55,792 nt of DNA from Branchiostoma floridae. Lineage: Eukaryota > Chordata > Leptocardii > Amphioxiformes > Branchiostomatidae. Of this stretch, positions 10,847 to 21,625 are shown in pieces (the stretch's first letter is position 1; each line of letters begins with the position of its first letter). Position numbers and translations under genes: made by a program. The stretch lies in assembly GCF_000003815.2 (NCBI RefSeq), contig NC_049982.1, forward strand, positions 26,159,596 to 26,215,387, written 5' to 3'. The notes beneath the pieces are model-generated. The model was not told the DNA's origin and did not search any database. It was given only the letters and a program-made list of their open reading frames with translations.

Positions 10847-11211
10847 ACTGTTCATGTTATCGTGGCTTGCCCACCTTTGAGCGCTAGGCGGGGGGATGTC
10901 GAGTGCGTATGGTGTGGATATTGTTACGGCTGGATTTTGTGTGTAATTTCGTCAGCGGTATCGATAATTGTGTTTTGTTTTCCGCATAGTTCTCAGGAAC
11001 CGGAACGTGCTGGTTCACCCGTGACGTTCTCCCCCACCCGTAACGACCCTTGTAAGAAGTTTCGGACTTCAGGGATCTTCAGATGCGGCAGGTACGACAA
11101 AAGATGTAGCAGCAAGTGGTGGCGCAGGAACAGCAGCCTGTCAGCCTCTCTTAGGCCCCCTCACCCTCCTCGCCATTCCGGACACTTGAGTGCCACAAGG
11201 AAAGGACAGCT

Positions 11212-11791
11212 CATGAAGACGGTACAGCCCGGGCAGGCACCGGCGAGTGCCGCGGGTAGAGCTCACGAAGATGGTAAGGCCCGGGCAGGCACCGGCGAGT
11301 CACGCTGTCCACCCGCCACACGTCACGAAGATTGTAAGACCCGGGCAGGCACCGGCGAGTGTCGCGGGTAGAGCTCGCGAAGATGGTAAGACCCGGGCAG
11401 GCACCGGCGAGTGTCGCGGGTAGAGCTCACGAAGATGGTAAGGCCCGGGCAGGCGCCGGCGAGTGTCGCGGGTAGAGCTCACGAAGATGGTAAGGCCCGG
11501 GCAGGCACCGGCGAGTGTCGCGGGTAGAGCTCACGAAGATGGCCATGGTAAGGCCCGGGCAGGCACCGGCGAGTGTCGCGGGTAGAGCTCGCGAAGATGG
11601 TAAGACCCGGGCAGGCACCGGCGAGTGCCGCGGGTAGAGCTCACGAAGATGGTAAGACCCGGGCAGGCACCGGCGAGTGTCGCGGGTAGAGCTCGCGAAG
11701 ATGGTAAGACCCGGGCAGGCACCGGCGAGTGTCGCGGGTAGAGCTCACGAAGTTGGTAAGACCCGGGCAGGCACCGGCGAGTGTCGCGGGA
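11212..11791. repeat. GC-rich 52-bp minisatellite, about 11 copies
   Basis: The unit is marked by GGTAAGACCCGGGCAGGCAC and CGAGTGTCGCGGGTAGAGCT. Copies are nearly uniform at 52 bp; one (near 11,540) has a short duplicated GGCCAT. The repeat is open in several frames on both strands only because 52 bp units cycle through frames without stops; it is not treated as coding. A degraded copy of part of the unit recurs near 11,905-11,930. Confidence 0.9.
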
Positions 11792-11799
11792 AGATATTG

Positions 11800-14310
11800 A
11801 TCTCGGTTCAGTTCAGTTCCGTTCATACACAGAGAGGGGGCACCAGCGTCTTCACATTGAACTCAACCAAATTTAAAACCTCCGTGAGTTTACGAAATTG
11901 AAATACCCAGGCAGGCACAGGAAGTGCCGCAGAAGAATATGGAGCTCACGGTGGATGTTTTAGGAAGGAAAACGTACTCGTACTTCGCCGTAAAAGGTTT
12001 TGAAGACCGCAAGCCAGAAATCATATCGCCATGAGATCGAGAAGGCATTGAATCCACAAAATTGTGTTGATATATAAGGACGGCCGCACTAAATAGGTAC
12101 CAAGGGCAAGACATATTACACTGGAAGGTATACAAGTGCGAATTTTCTAGGCAGTACGCAAGAAACACATTCCTTAACCACGTGTGGGACAATATTCTTA
12201 AGAAGTGGAAAAAAAAAAAAAAAACGTTACATCAATTCATCGTTAATTGACAACTGATTGTGTTATGGATGTATTACACTCCTTTACGTTTGGGACCGCA
12301 TTGTAAATGTGTGCATCAAAGCTGTCTGTACATACTAAATACTTTTTGTTTTGTGACCGCATCTGAACTGTGAGCAGCGACACCTGTCCTGCAGTACAAT
12401 GTGAACCAGTCAGAATTGCCCTGAAGAAGGTAACAGACGGTCACTGAAACGTCGGTGTGAATAAAGCATTGGTTGTGTAAAAAGAGTCTCTTTATTCACA
12501 TTTCGTAAACAGTTTGGCATAACTGAATAAAAGTGTTTTAAAACTGGAGATATGCGGGTCCAGATGTCTTACGGAGAGATGACTGTGGTGTGATAGATGG
12601 CGGTTGGCTGAGGAATGAGTCCACTCTGCTATATACTTAATTTTCGTCCCAGCCCGAGACTTTTCAGCGACAATATTCAGCAAATTGCAGTTCTCGACAA
12701 GTGAGCTTGAAGTCGCATGTAAGAAAAGGGGCTCGAAAAGGAAATGCTGCAAGTGAGAAGTCATCTCGGGTAAATAGTTCAAGAAATCTTTTCCATAGAG
12801 GTCACAATAGTTGTGAAAATCTGAGTTTGTTTTCCTGGGAAGTGTTGTACATAGTACTAAAACGACGCAAAGAGAATGATCGCTCTTGGCCGCCTCTGCA
12901 TTTGGTAGACTAAGACATCCAGTGTGGAACCGCAAGGATATCAGATGTTGTGATATGCGCCTTTGCCAGGCACGTATACTCCCTATCGCCACATATGCCT
13001 GTGTGACAGGGACTTTGGAGTGGTCACATGAGCTCCTCCTGTTAGCTTTCGATTTGAGACACCTAGGGGCGTTTCTCTGTATTGCACTCCGAGATCGTGT
13101 ACCATAATTGAAGCATCAAAGCTAGACATGGATAAGAACACTCTTTTGGTTGATACAATTTTGGTAATAAGACTAAAGTGGCTCAGACTGGTATTAAAGA
13201 AGTTAGGGAGAACTTTTCTAGGTCGGAAACCTTGTAAGAAATCGTAGGCTGGATACCGTAAGGTGTTACTTCGCTATTGTATTAGACGGATTTATCATCT
13301 CCAGCTGTCGCTTCACTGACTGAGTTGAATCAGCCGACACAAGTACCCTTACAGATTTTACACCGGATCCCAACATCGAAGCTATGATGTGGAACACTAT
13401 GTTTGTCTTTTGATTCCATCTTGGGCTTACCGCTATCTCTATTGAGGAAAAAGAATTTCGTGTTTGAACTGTTGAGAGGTCGTCCGGACTCAGAATAATA
13501 CTTTTGGGCATTATGCATCTTCCAGGTCGCGGTGGGCGTTTGGAACAGTTTTGCACTCCACTTGTGCAAGCCTGGTGTCTTTCCATATTGTTGCTTCGGT
13601 GGGTCGAGTTTATTAAGCAGGAAGAGTGGCAAATATGAGCGTCTCCTTCCTCTGAAAGGTTGGGGATCAGCATCGTTAAGCGGATGCTTGAAGGTTGAGG
13701 TTGGATAAGGCTGGGGGCCGTTGGGCATAGAGACAGTCGAGGCTCAAGACAAATGGTCCTGCGATGCGAGGGAAAAATAGTTTTGTTTTACCTCTAACGC
13801 GGATAATTCAGAACTGGGCTTGGCCGTCTCCTTATCGTTCTTCCTTCGAGTGATCGTAGAGGAACGGTTTTGAGATAACAATTTTGCGTTGCTTCCTCCA
13901 TTTTGTTTGTCGTGCAGCAAAAGATGAGAGTGGGCTATATATGAGTGTTGGGTTGTTGGAGAGTGGGTACCGTACAAGGGAGAGGCAGTGTGTGAAGTAA
14001 GATGAGAAAGGAATTACACGAGAGAAGGGAGTTGAGAGAGGGGAAATGAGAGATGGGGAGTTGAGAGAGAATAATGAGAAAGGGTGTGGTGAAAGAGGTA
14101 TAGAGGGAGCGTTCTTCCAAAGGAATGTTATATTAGCCAGATAGATCCAGATACGAACGCGTTGATGTATACAGACACAGACACGTTGATGCGTTACGCT
14201 GAAGGGCGGTTACGTTAGCTAGATATCTATACTAATTATAGATACTGATACAGGTACAAAGTTAAGGGGTTCAAAGGGAAAAGGAAGGGCTCAATAGCCA
14301 GAGATGGCAA
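11800..14310. other. Unassigned region, retroelement-like end near 12,490
   Basis: A run of 15 A occurs near 12,210. Around 12,421-12,453 the sequence has CTGAAGA, then GAAACGTC, followed by AATAAAG, a combination common at 3' ends of some animal retroelements. Positions 13,960-14,105 are purine-rich low-complexity. A 166-codon minus-strand frame at 12,492-12,992 has no recognisable domain and is not called. Confidence 0.35.
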
Positions 14311-14317
14311 AGGCGGA

Positions 14318-14668
14318 AGACGACGATTTCCGCATCACTCATACTGGAGGGCCAATTATTACGCACCTCAAAAAGGATACTATTTGAGGTGCACAATGAT
14401 TGGCCCGAAAAGTATGACGTCACTCCCCCTATAAATAAGAGATGCGCGCATGAATATATCATTCTTCTGTGTGCTGGCCCTCCGGCAAAGTCTGGAGCCT
14501 GAAGCGTCCCACCCACCCGCCCATCGACAAGTTTTCTGCTTTCTGTGGAATTAGGCATCTGCCTCAGGATGGTCGCTTTAGCACATAGGTGACTTTAGGC
14601 TCCAGACGACGATTTCCGCATCACTCATACTGGAGGGCCAATTATTACGCACCTCAAAAAGGATACTT
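14318..14668 (+). repeat. 65-bp direct repeats flanking a promoter-like segment
   Basis: The 65-base block starting AGACGACGATTTCCGCATCA occurs at 14,318-14,382 and again at 14,604-14,668. Just inside the first copy is an inverted repeat (GCACCTCAAA and TTTGAGGTGC). Between the copies lie TGACGTCA (a consensus CRE) and TATAAATA about 16 bases apart. Two identical ends around a promoter-like core could be a very small terminal-repeat retroelement or a simple duplication. Confidence 0.6.
14414..14445 (+). promoter_or_regulatory. Candidate CRE plus TATA box
   Basis: ATGACGTCAC is followed shortly by CCTATAAATAAGAG. Both match consensus sites, but there is no recognised gene downstream, so the role is unknown. 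Confidence 0.3.
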
Positions 14669-14669
14669 T

Positions 14670-15380
14670 TTTGTGGATGGTATGTATGCTTATAGTCGGT
14701 TGTATTTGAGAGTAATGGTTATAAATGTTATGGGAAAGTAGTGGTGTATTTATTTAATGACACAGAGGATGTCCATCTGAATAGTAATTATTAAAATGTG
14801 ACACTTAATTGTGTAATGTGCGTTTAAGAGGTCGACGGCATATGGTAGCGTGGTGTTCCGTAAGCTTGATGTTTGGCATTTAAACTGTCTAAGGTTGTCA
14901 GCATTATTGAGGGTCGACTATGTGCGTCAGAGCTGTGTGGTGGGAGGAAGTTGGGGAACTCAGAAAGAAGAAGGGATGTGGCCAACTTTAGTCAGATGGT
15001 GATTTGATTTTCCACCAATATGTCATAACATCAGCTGTTCACACGGTACAAAAATGAGATGCACACTTTCCTCTGATAGCCCTACATCAACTGTAAGATG
15101 AATACTTGGCGCCAACCCCGTCTGCTAAAAAACAAGTACCATTGGCTACGAAAGAGACAACTAACAACTGTCCCTTATCGTAACGAAATCAGAACATCTG
15201 TATCGCCCATAAAACTTCTGACGCCCAACCCATCTAAGAGGAGAGGACCTAATGACATTTAATCACCATGTCACTCAAATCAGCAGTACAGTATGTGAGA
15301 CATCCATGCCTGTTAAGCATTACCGTTAAATGTACCTCAACTTCTTACAATTATACTTACGCTTCACATCTCCATGATAT
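14670..15380. other. Intergenic, no recognised feature
   Basis: Mixed-composition sequence without coding signature or clear repeat structure. Confidence 0.45.
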
Positions 15381-15381
15381 C

Positions 15382-16082
15382 CTAAGCAGACATAAATAAA
15401 ACTAATTATCATATTTAAAAAACTCGGGGTTCCCCAAACAGCTGTCATACAAATCACCTCACTATCTGCTTGGAGCTAAGCCCATTAACAAACACTTAAA
15501 GCACGATGCCTGTTCCAATATATCGCAGATATAGGGGGGATTTCTGATATTATTACATCGATTATAACGACAGATACGGAGCCCAAAATCACATTGATTC
15601 GAGCTTTCATCACAGACCAGCAACACAACAAGTATGAAACCAATCCATCCAGCCGTTCTTGAGTAATCTTGTACACAGACAGAGACACATAACAGAAAAT
15701 ATAACCTCCATGACATTTCATGGAGGTAACTACTGTGCCAACTGTTACAAATATTTCAAACAGTCCTAAGCAGACATAAATAAAACTACTGGGGGTTCCC
15801 CAAACAGCTGTCACCTCACTATCTGCTTGCAGCTAAGCCCATTAACAAACACATACAGCACGATGCCTGTACCAATATATCTCAAATGTAGGGATGATTT
15901 CTGATATTATTACATCAATTATAACGACAGATACGGCTCCCAAGATCTCATCGATTCGAGCTTTCATCACACCCCACCAACACAACAAGTATGAAACCAA
16001 TCCATCCAGCCGTTCTTGAGTAATCATCTACACAGACAGAGACACATAACAGAAAATATAACCTCCATTCCATGACATTTCA
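15382..16082. repeat. Tandem direct duplication (two units of about 320-350 bp)
   Basis: Unit 1 (about 15,382-15,731) and unit 2 (about 15,768-16,082) share blocks such as AAGCAGACATAAATAAAACT, GGGGTTCCCCAAACAGCTGT, TGATATTATTACATC and CCATCCAGCCGTTCTTGAGT. Each ends in a small hairpin of the form AACCTCCAT...ATGGAGGTAA after an ACAGACAGAGACACATAAC block. Unit 2 lacks about 30 bp present in unit 1. The conserved end suggests a retroelement or MITE-like unit, not identified further. Confidence 0.8.
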
Positions 16083-16084
16083 TG

Positions 16085-16720
16085 GAGGTAATTATATGAC
16101 TATAGGCTAGGTAACCACATTCTGACGGAAACCAGTAATCACAAATACTTAGGTGTTACCTCAGGGCTCTAGCCAGCTTGACATTTTTTTCCGTCAGCCA
16201 ATTCCCATTGTCGCGAAAACACTATTCCAGGAGTTAGAGAGATTGAACTGAGACCTTGAAAAACCGGTTTTAATGAGATTATCGTATGCAAAAGGGCACC
16301 GACACACATTGTCAACAATCATAACAATAGCAAAACAAACAGTGTGTGGCTTTTAAGGCCGTGGACAGCGTCCCCAAGCAGCCCGTAGCTTCCACCAAGG
16401 AGCTTTTATCAGATTTTTGTCCGTCAAAGTTGACAGATTAGTTTAAAATTTTCCGGCACACGCAGCAAATTTCCGTCAATTGACGGAAAAACGGACGCTG
16501 GCTAGAGCCCTGTGTTACCTTAAATAACCAACTATCGTGGTCCAACCATATAAATAACATTACATGCAAAGCGAACAAGACCCTTGGATTCGTTAAGCGC
16601 AACTTATATGACTGCCCCAAAAAGGTCAAACAAAAAGCCTACACTAGCTTGGTCAGACCCCATCTTGAAAATGCCAGTGCAGCATGGGATCCTTATCAGA
16701 AAGACCACATTTCCAAACTC
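16085..16720 (+). mobile_element. LINE ORF2 C-terminal fragment, part 1 (CR1/L2-like)
   Basis: Translating 16,107-16,161 and continuing at 16,521-16,720 gives one open reading: HKYLGVTL, then KAYTSLVRPHLENASAAWDP and QKDHISKL, the typical region after the reverse transcriptase of CR1/L2-type (Jockey superfamily) LINEs. The 351-bp hAT MITE at 16,162-16,512 plus one copy of its 8-bp duplication must be removed to read through. The reading stops at a CACTA-like insertion and resumes in the correct frame at 21,158. The element is 5'-truncated. Confidence 0.8.
16154..16520. mobile_element. hAT MITE (351 bp) with 8-bp target duplication
   Basis: Element 16,162-16,512 starts CAGGGCTCTAGCCAGC and ends GCTGGCTAGAGCCCTG, a perfect 16-bp terminal inverted repeat of the CAGGG class typical of hAT. 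It is flanked by TGTTACCT at 16,154-16,161 and 16,513-16,520. No transposase frame. It carries a left-arm fragment of the micro-hairpin family (CAAGGAGCTTTTATCA near 16,397). It sits inside the LINE fragment, so it is younger than that LINE. Confidence 0.9.
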
Positions 16721-17224
16721 CACAGCACGAAAACAACTTTTTAAGCAAAGTTTCAGAGATACGTATAAAGCCCTTAAAGGCGGAGAAATATTTCAGCAGA
16801 TTTTAAGATCTATCAAAGGCATCGGAAACATACATTTGGCATTTACGGAAGATTTCAGCGTTTGTAAATCTAACTTAATCTGTTGTGTTTCTTTACGTGA
16901 ATTTTACATGTATTTTAGTATGCCGAAAAGACAACTTAAATGTCTCAAAATTATTTTCTGTCAAAACGGACAAATACCGTTTCTCTAGATCTGTTACAAA
17001 ATACATGTTAACCGGCTAAGTCAAATGTAATAAGCCTTTGTCTGGTGTTAGATAAAACATTGCGTCATCTATTTTATAACAGTGGCAAGATTTACAGTCA
17101 AAACTGAAAATTATTGCGCTTTCTGGTACAAGATGTTATGTTTATACCTCAGCAAATACAAATACAATACAATACAAAGTCAAATACAATAATCTTCTGT
17201 GTTTTTTAGTTATTCCGAAAACAT

Positions 17225-19230
17225 TTGACGTATTCAAACTTTCTGTGCGCAAGGTTTAATTCGAACACGGGAGAACCTCTCACGGTAAGCTTATATGCGC
17301 TATTTTACGTTATATGAAATGTTGCGTATACCATGGTCAATATTGACCGAAGGATGCCATATATATAATTTATTTCGAACCGTCATTTACGCAAAGAAGG
17401 GAAGACCTCACCCGTTAATATATTTGCCAAGACGTATATGAAATGTTGCGTATTTCATTTGAACATACGACATGTTTATTCTTTGAATCCGCGCAGTTTA
17501 AGCGAACTAGGGGAGACCTCCCCCGTTTAGCTTATATGTTGCCAAAACGTATATGAAATGTTGCGTATTTGTTTTGAACATAGGACATGTTTAATCTTTG
17601 AATCCGCGCAGTTTAAGCGAACTAGGGGAGACCTCCCCCGTTTAGCTTATATGCTGCCAAAACGTATATGAAATGTTGCGTATTTCTGTAAAACATACAA
17701 CAAGTTTAATCTTAGAATCCTCGCAGTTTAAGCGAACTTCGGGAGACCACCCCCGTTTAGCTTAAATGTTGTCAAGACGTATATGAAATGTTGTGTATTT
17801 CTAAAACATACAACAAGTTTAATCTTTGAATCCGCGCAGTTTAAGCGAACTAGGGGAGACCTCCCCCGTTTAGATTATATATTGTCAAGACGTATATGAA
17901 ATGTTGCGTATTTCTGTAAAACATACAACAAGTTTAATCTTTGAATCCGCGCAGTTTAAGCGAACTAGGGGAGACCTCCCCCGTTTAGCTTAAATGTTGT
18001 CAAGACGTATAGGAAATGTTGCGTATTTCTGTTGAACATACGACATGTTTAATCTTTGAATCCGCGTAGTTTAAGCGAACTAGGGGAGACCTCCCCCATT
18101 TAGCTTATATGTTGCCAAAACGTATATGAAATGTTGCGTATTTCTGCAGAACATACGACATGTNNNNNNNNNNNNNNNNNNNNNNNNNNNNNNNNNNNNN
18201 NNNNNNNNNNNNNNNNNNNNNNNNNNNNNNNNNNNNNNNNNNNNNNNNNNNNNNNNNNNNNNNAAGCTGCCAAAACGTATATGAAATGTTGTGTATTTCT
18301 AAAACATACAACAAGTTTAATCTTTGAATCCGCGCAGTTTAAGCGAACTAGGGGAGACCTCCCCCGTTTAGATTATATATTGTCAAGACGTATATGAAAT
18401 GTTGCGTATTTCTGTAAAACATACAACAAGTTTAATCTTTGAATCCGCGCAGTTTAAGCGAACTAGGGGAGACCTCCCCCGTTTAGCTTAAATGTTGTCA
18501 AGACGTATAGGAAATGTTGCGTATTTCTGTTGAACATACGACATGTTTAATCTTTGAATCCGCGTAGTTTAAGCGAACTAGGGGAGACCTCCCCCATTTA
18601 GCTTATATGTTGCCAAAACGTATATGAAATGTTGCGTATTTCTGCAAAACATACGACATGTTTAATCTTTGAATCGCGCAGTTTAAGCGAACTAGGGGAG
18701 ACCTCCCCCGTTTAGCTTAAATGTTGTCAAGACGTATATGAAATGTTGCGTATTTCTGTTGAACATACGACATGTTTAATCTTTGAATCCGCGCAGTTTA
18801 AGCGAACTAGGGGAGACCTCCCCCGTTTAGCTTATATGTTGCCAAAACGTATATGAAATGTTGCGTATTTCTAAAACATACAACAAGTTTAATCTTTGAA
18901 TCCGCGCAGTTTAAGCGAACTAGGGGAGACCTCCCCCGTTTAGCTTATATGTTGCCAAAACGTATATGAAATGTTGCGTATTTCTGTTGAACATACGACA
19001 TGTTTAATCTGAATCGCGCAGTTTAAGCGAACTAGGGGAGACCTCCCCCGTTTACCTTATATGTTGCCAAGACGTATATGAAATGTTGCTTATTTCTGTT
19101 GAACATACGACATGTTTTATCTTTGAATCCGCGTAGCTTAAGCAAACTTGGGGGCACTACCCCCGTTTTATCTATTAGCTAATACCGTCTCAAAGATTTT
19201 TTGAAACGTTGCCTTTTTCTGCTGAACATA
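17225..19230. repeat. 115-bp tandem array, at least 16 units, inside the CACTA-like element
   Basis: The unit of about 112-115 bp carries GCAGTTTAAGCGAACTAG, the near-palindrome GGGGAGACCTCCCC, ACGTATATGAAATGTTGCG and ACATACGACATGT. Edge units (17,225-17,400 and 19,120-19,230) are more diverged than central ones, as expected of homogenisation by unequal exchange. The gap at 18,164 lies inside the array. Confidence 0.92.
18164..18263. other. Sequence gap (100 N)
   Basis: Placeholder gap within the tandem array. Sequence on its left (17,791-18,163) recurs on its right at a constant offset of 498. Confidence 1.
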
Positions 19231-19402
19231 CGGCATGTTTGAAGCGCAGTTTCTGCGAACAGGAGGAGACCCTTTCCTTTTTATTTTATACCGCATATAT
19301 GTTCTGAAATTCCAGGGTCTACATCAGGGTGAGGCCGCCTGTTTTCTTTGTGGCAAGTTGACACTCGAGCTAAGAGACGGTAGAAATCCCGACTACTGCT
19401 AT

Positions 19403-19436
19403 GAATATCTCCGCGACTCAACCTCTGCTTGAAGAA
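19403..19436. mobile_element. Half of a CTCCAAGCAGA-type MITE
   Basis: AATATCTCCGCGACTCAACC followed by TCTGCTTGAAG closely matches the right arm of the complete MITE at 32,813-32,944. No left arm or duplication is visible. Confidence 0.5.
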
Positions 19437-19701
19437 TAAGGATGTAGTAGGTATAGCGTTTTGTGCAGTGAGTTGTGTTTTCTCTATAAAACGGCAATCA
19501 GTTCTTACTACAGGTAAATGTACGAAATATGTTTATTTCTTTATCTACAAGCAAGCGTCGAGAAAGAACAGTTTGTGCACACAGGCGGTGTCTTCTCGTG
19601 TTGCTCGTGTTTGTTTGGGTTAATTATGGTGATTTGCGTGGGCAGGCAAGATGTAAATTTATTCAGCGTTATTTCGTACTCGCCATGGGGCGCACAGCTC
19701 C

Positions 19702-19736
19702 GTCCGTCCAAGGAGGTTGAACTTCCTTGGTCCGTC
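19702..19736. mobile_element. Micro-hairpin insertion 5 with 7-bp flanking repeats
   Basis: The 21-base unit 19,709-19,729 (CAAGGAGGTT...ACTTCCTTG) is flanked exactly by GTCCGTC at 19,702-19,708 and 19,730-19,736. It lies inside the CACTA-like element, so it inserted after that element formed. Confidence 0.65.
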
Positions 19737-20454
19737 TGTGGCACAGCTGTGTCACAGATGTGATAGGATGTATCCAATGGCAGAAAAGAGTGGGGGGTTC
19801 AAGTTTACGGGCCATACGTACGACAAGGAGCGGTTATTTTCCAGGCGTTCATTTTTGAAGAGAAGTATTGAAGAAAGTTTGGGCCTGTTCTAGCCTTCAA
19901 GTTGTGGCCGCGACACCGCTTTTACCGCCTAGGACCCTCGGTGACGGAATTTGACTCAAAGATACGAGGTGGCTATCATTCTGTAAAAGCTGTTGTTGTT
20001 GGAAATCGACACAGAATGGAAATCACGGCCCTTGTACCATCCGGATTAACAGAAGCCGACACTGCAAGCTGAACATGTTTCGCGTTCACAGAATCCAGGA
20101 CCATCCAACAGCACGAGTCATATCGGCCACTACTCTAGATCTTACCGGATTCTTATTCCTGTGGTGACCAGATGGAACTGTAGTTACGTGTGTGCTCTTT
20201 TTAACTTACGCCGAGACGCTTCACCCGACACTGGAAATGGGACTGTGGACTGCTGCACGGAATTGCGCAACCGTTGTGATTGTTTCAACTGCCGACTACA
20301 TCAGAATGAAAGGCCACAAATACCTAGTAGGCTGTAGGTTTTTTTTATTTTTCCATGTAATATTTTCTCGTAATTCAATAAAATTTCAAAGTTTCATCCA
20401 TTGTATTCTCTTGCTTTGAAATGTGCTAATGATTATTCTCCTAAAATGGCACTT

Positions 20455-20995
20455 ATCCACACCTTATAATCAACTTAATGCACACGTATATGAGACGTAC
20501 AGAGGGAACTTTAAACATGTCTTAAGGGTGTTTTAGTACGTATTTATGACAACTTTAAGCTGCTAAAAAGAAAAATATAGACACATTAAATCCTCTTAAT
20601 TCACACGTATATGAGACGTAAATAGGCTTTAGATCAAATACACGTGAAGTTTAAACATGTCTTAAGGGCGTTTTAATAGATATTTATGGCGAATTTAAGC
20701 TACTGAAAAGGCACCTAAACACGTTATAATCCTCTTAATGCACACGTATATGAGACGTAAATAGGCTTTAGATCAAATAAACGTGAAGTTTAAACATGTC
20801 TTAAGGGCGTTTTAATAAGTATTTATGGCAAATTTAAGCTGCTGAAAAGGCACCTAAACACACGTTATAATCCACTTAATGCAATTGTATATGAGACGTA
20901 AAGAGGCTTTAGATCAAATAAACGTGAACTTTAAACAAGTTTTAATGGGGTTTTAAAAATCATTTACGACATCTTTAAGCTGCTGAAAGACAACG
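20455..20995. repeat. Tandem repeat of about 140 bp, four units
   Basis: Units share CACGTATATGAGACGTAAA, GGCTTTAGATCAAATA, GTTTAAACATGTCTTAAGGG and TTTAAGCTGCTGAAAAG. The first unit is about 20 bp shorter. It lies in the right subterminal part of the CACTA-like element. Confidence 0.85.
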
Positions 20996-21157
20996 GGAAA
21001 ACCGGAAAATAAGGACTAACACGGACCTACAGAAAGACCACTTAAAGGCAATATTTACGTACTCGTATAAGTGGTGTATAGAGCCGTAAAGGAGGAAAAT
21101 ACGTCAACATTACGCATGGTTTCAGCATCCTTAAATACCGTTTTTCGTGCCGTGCTC

Positions 21158-21625
21158 GAAGCGGTCCAAAAAAGAGCGGCTAGATTTGCTTCAAATGTCC
21201 CGAACTGTCCAAATTCTCAGATAAGCGCCACTAAACTAGTCTCGGACCTGGGTTGGGATACACTCAAAAATAGAAGTACAGCCAACAGACTTACCATCCT
21301 CCAGAAATCTAGACAAAATCTCCTAGCCCTACCGGTGGATTACTACTTCCAGCCGAACCCAAGGCAATCTCACCCAAATTCATACAAACCCATTAAGACT
21401 AATGTCACAAACATTCATATTTCCCAAGAACCACTATCGATTGGAATACCCTGCCATACTCAACCACCCTTCAAGCTAATCCCGTTAAGTTTAAGGAAGA
21501 GGTGTTGCAACACCTGAGGAACGGTCAATAAACAGCAGCACTACACCCTGGATGGTTTGCCCCAACAAAAATAAGGGGTGTTATTCAGTACAAGAACAAG
21601 AACAAGAACATTTATATTGTCATAT
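21158..21625 (+). mobile_element. LINE ORF2 C-terminal fragment, part 2, with 3' tail
   Basis: The reading continues from part 1 as EAVQKRAARFASNVPNC and onward through LGWDTLKNRSTANRLTILQK, the end of a CR1/L2-type ORF2, to a stop just before 21,520. A short 3' UTR leads to the tandem tail (ACAAGA)n near 21,590-21,610, the expected 3' end of this class. Confidence 0.8.

Larger units (their letters stand above)
16718..21157. mobile_element. CACTA-like element (about 4.43 kb) with 3-bp duplication
   Basis: The interruption of the LINE frame runs from 16,721 (CACAGCACGAAAAC) to 21,154 (TTTTTCGTGCCGTG). The two ends are inverted repeats, 12 of 14 bases matching, both starting CAC. The insertion is flanked by CTC (16,718-16,720 and 21,155-21,157). 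A CAC terminus with a 3-bp duplication is the hallmark of the CACTA/EnSpm superfamily, although such short ends are weak evidence alone. What makes it strong is that removing exactly this segment plus one CTC restores the LINE reading frame. The interior holds 115-bp and 140-bp tandem arrays and no recognisable transposase. True length is uncertain because of a gap at 18,164-18,263. Confidence 0.7.

Noticed and set aside
10607-11371. 254-codon frame crossing the gap and entering the minisatellite
   Set aside because: It spans 105 N and then simple repeat; there is no domain and frame continuity is not meaningful.
11300-11826. Repetitive proline/arginine-rich frames on the minus strand
   Set aside because: Artefacts of the 52-bp GC-rich minisatellite.
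12492-12992. 166-codon minus-strand frame
   Set aside because: No recognised domain, no start context or splice context, and it begins in a retroelement-like tail. Possibly decayed, but nothing supports a gene.
17225-19230. CRISPR-like array
   Set aside because: Whole 115-bp units repeat without unique spacers, and the genome is eukaryotic. It is a tandem repeat.
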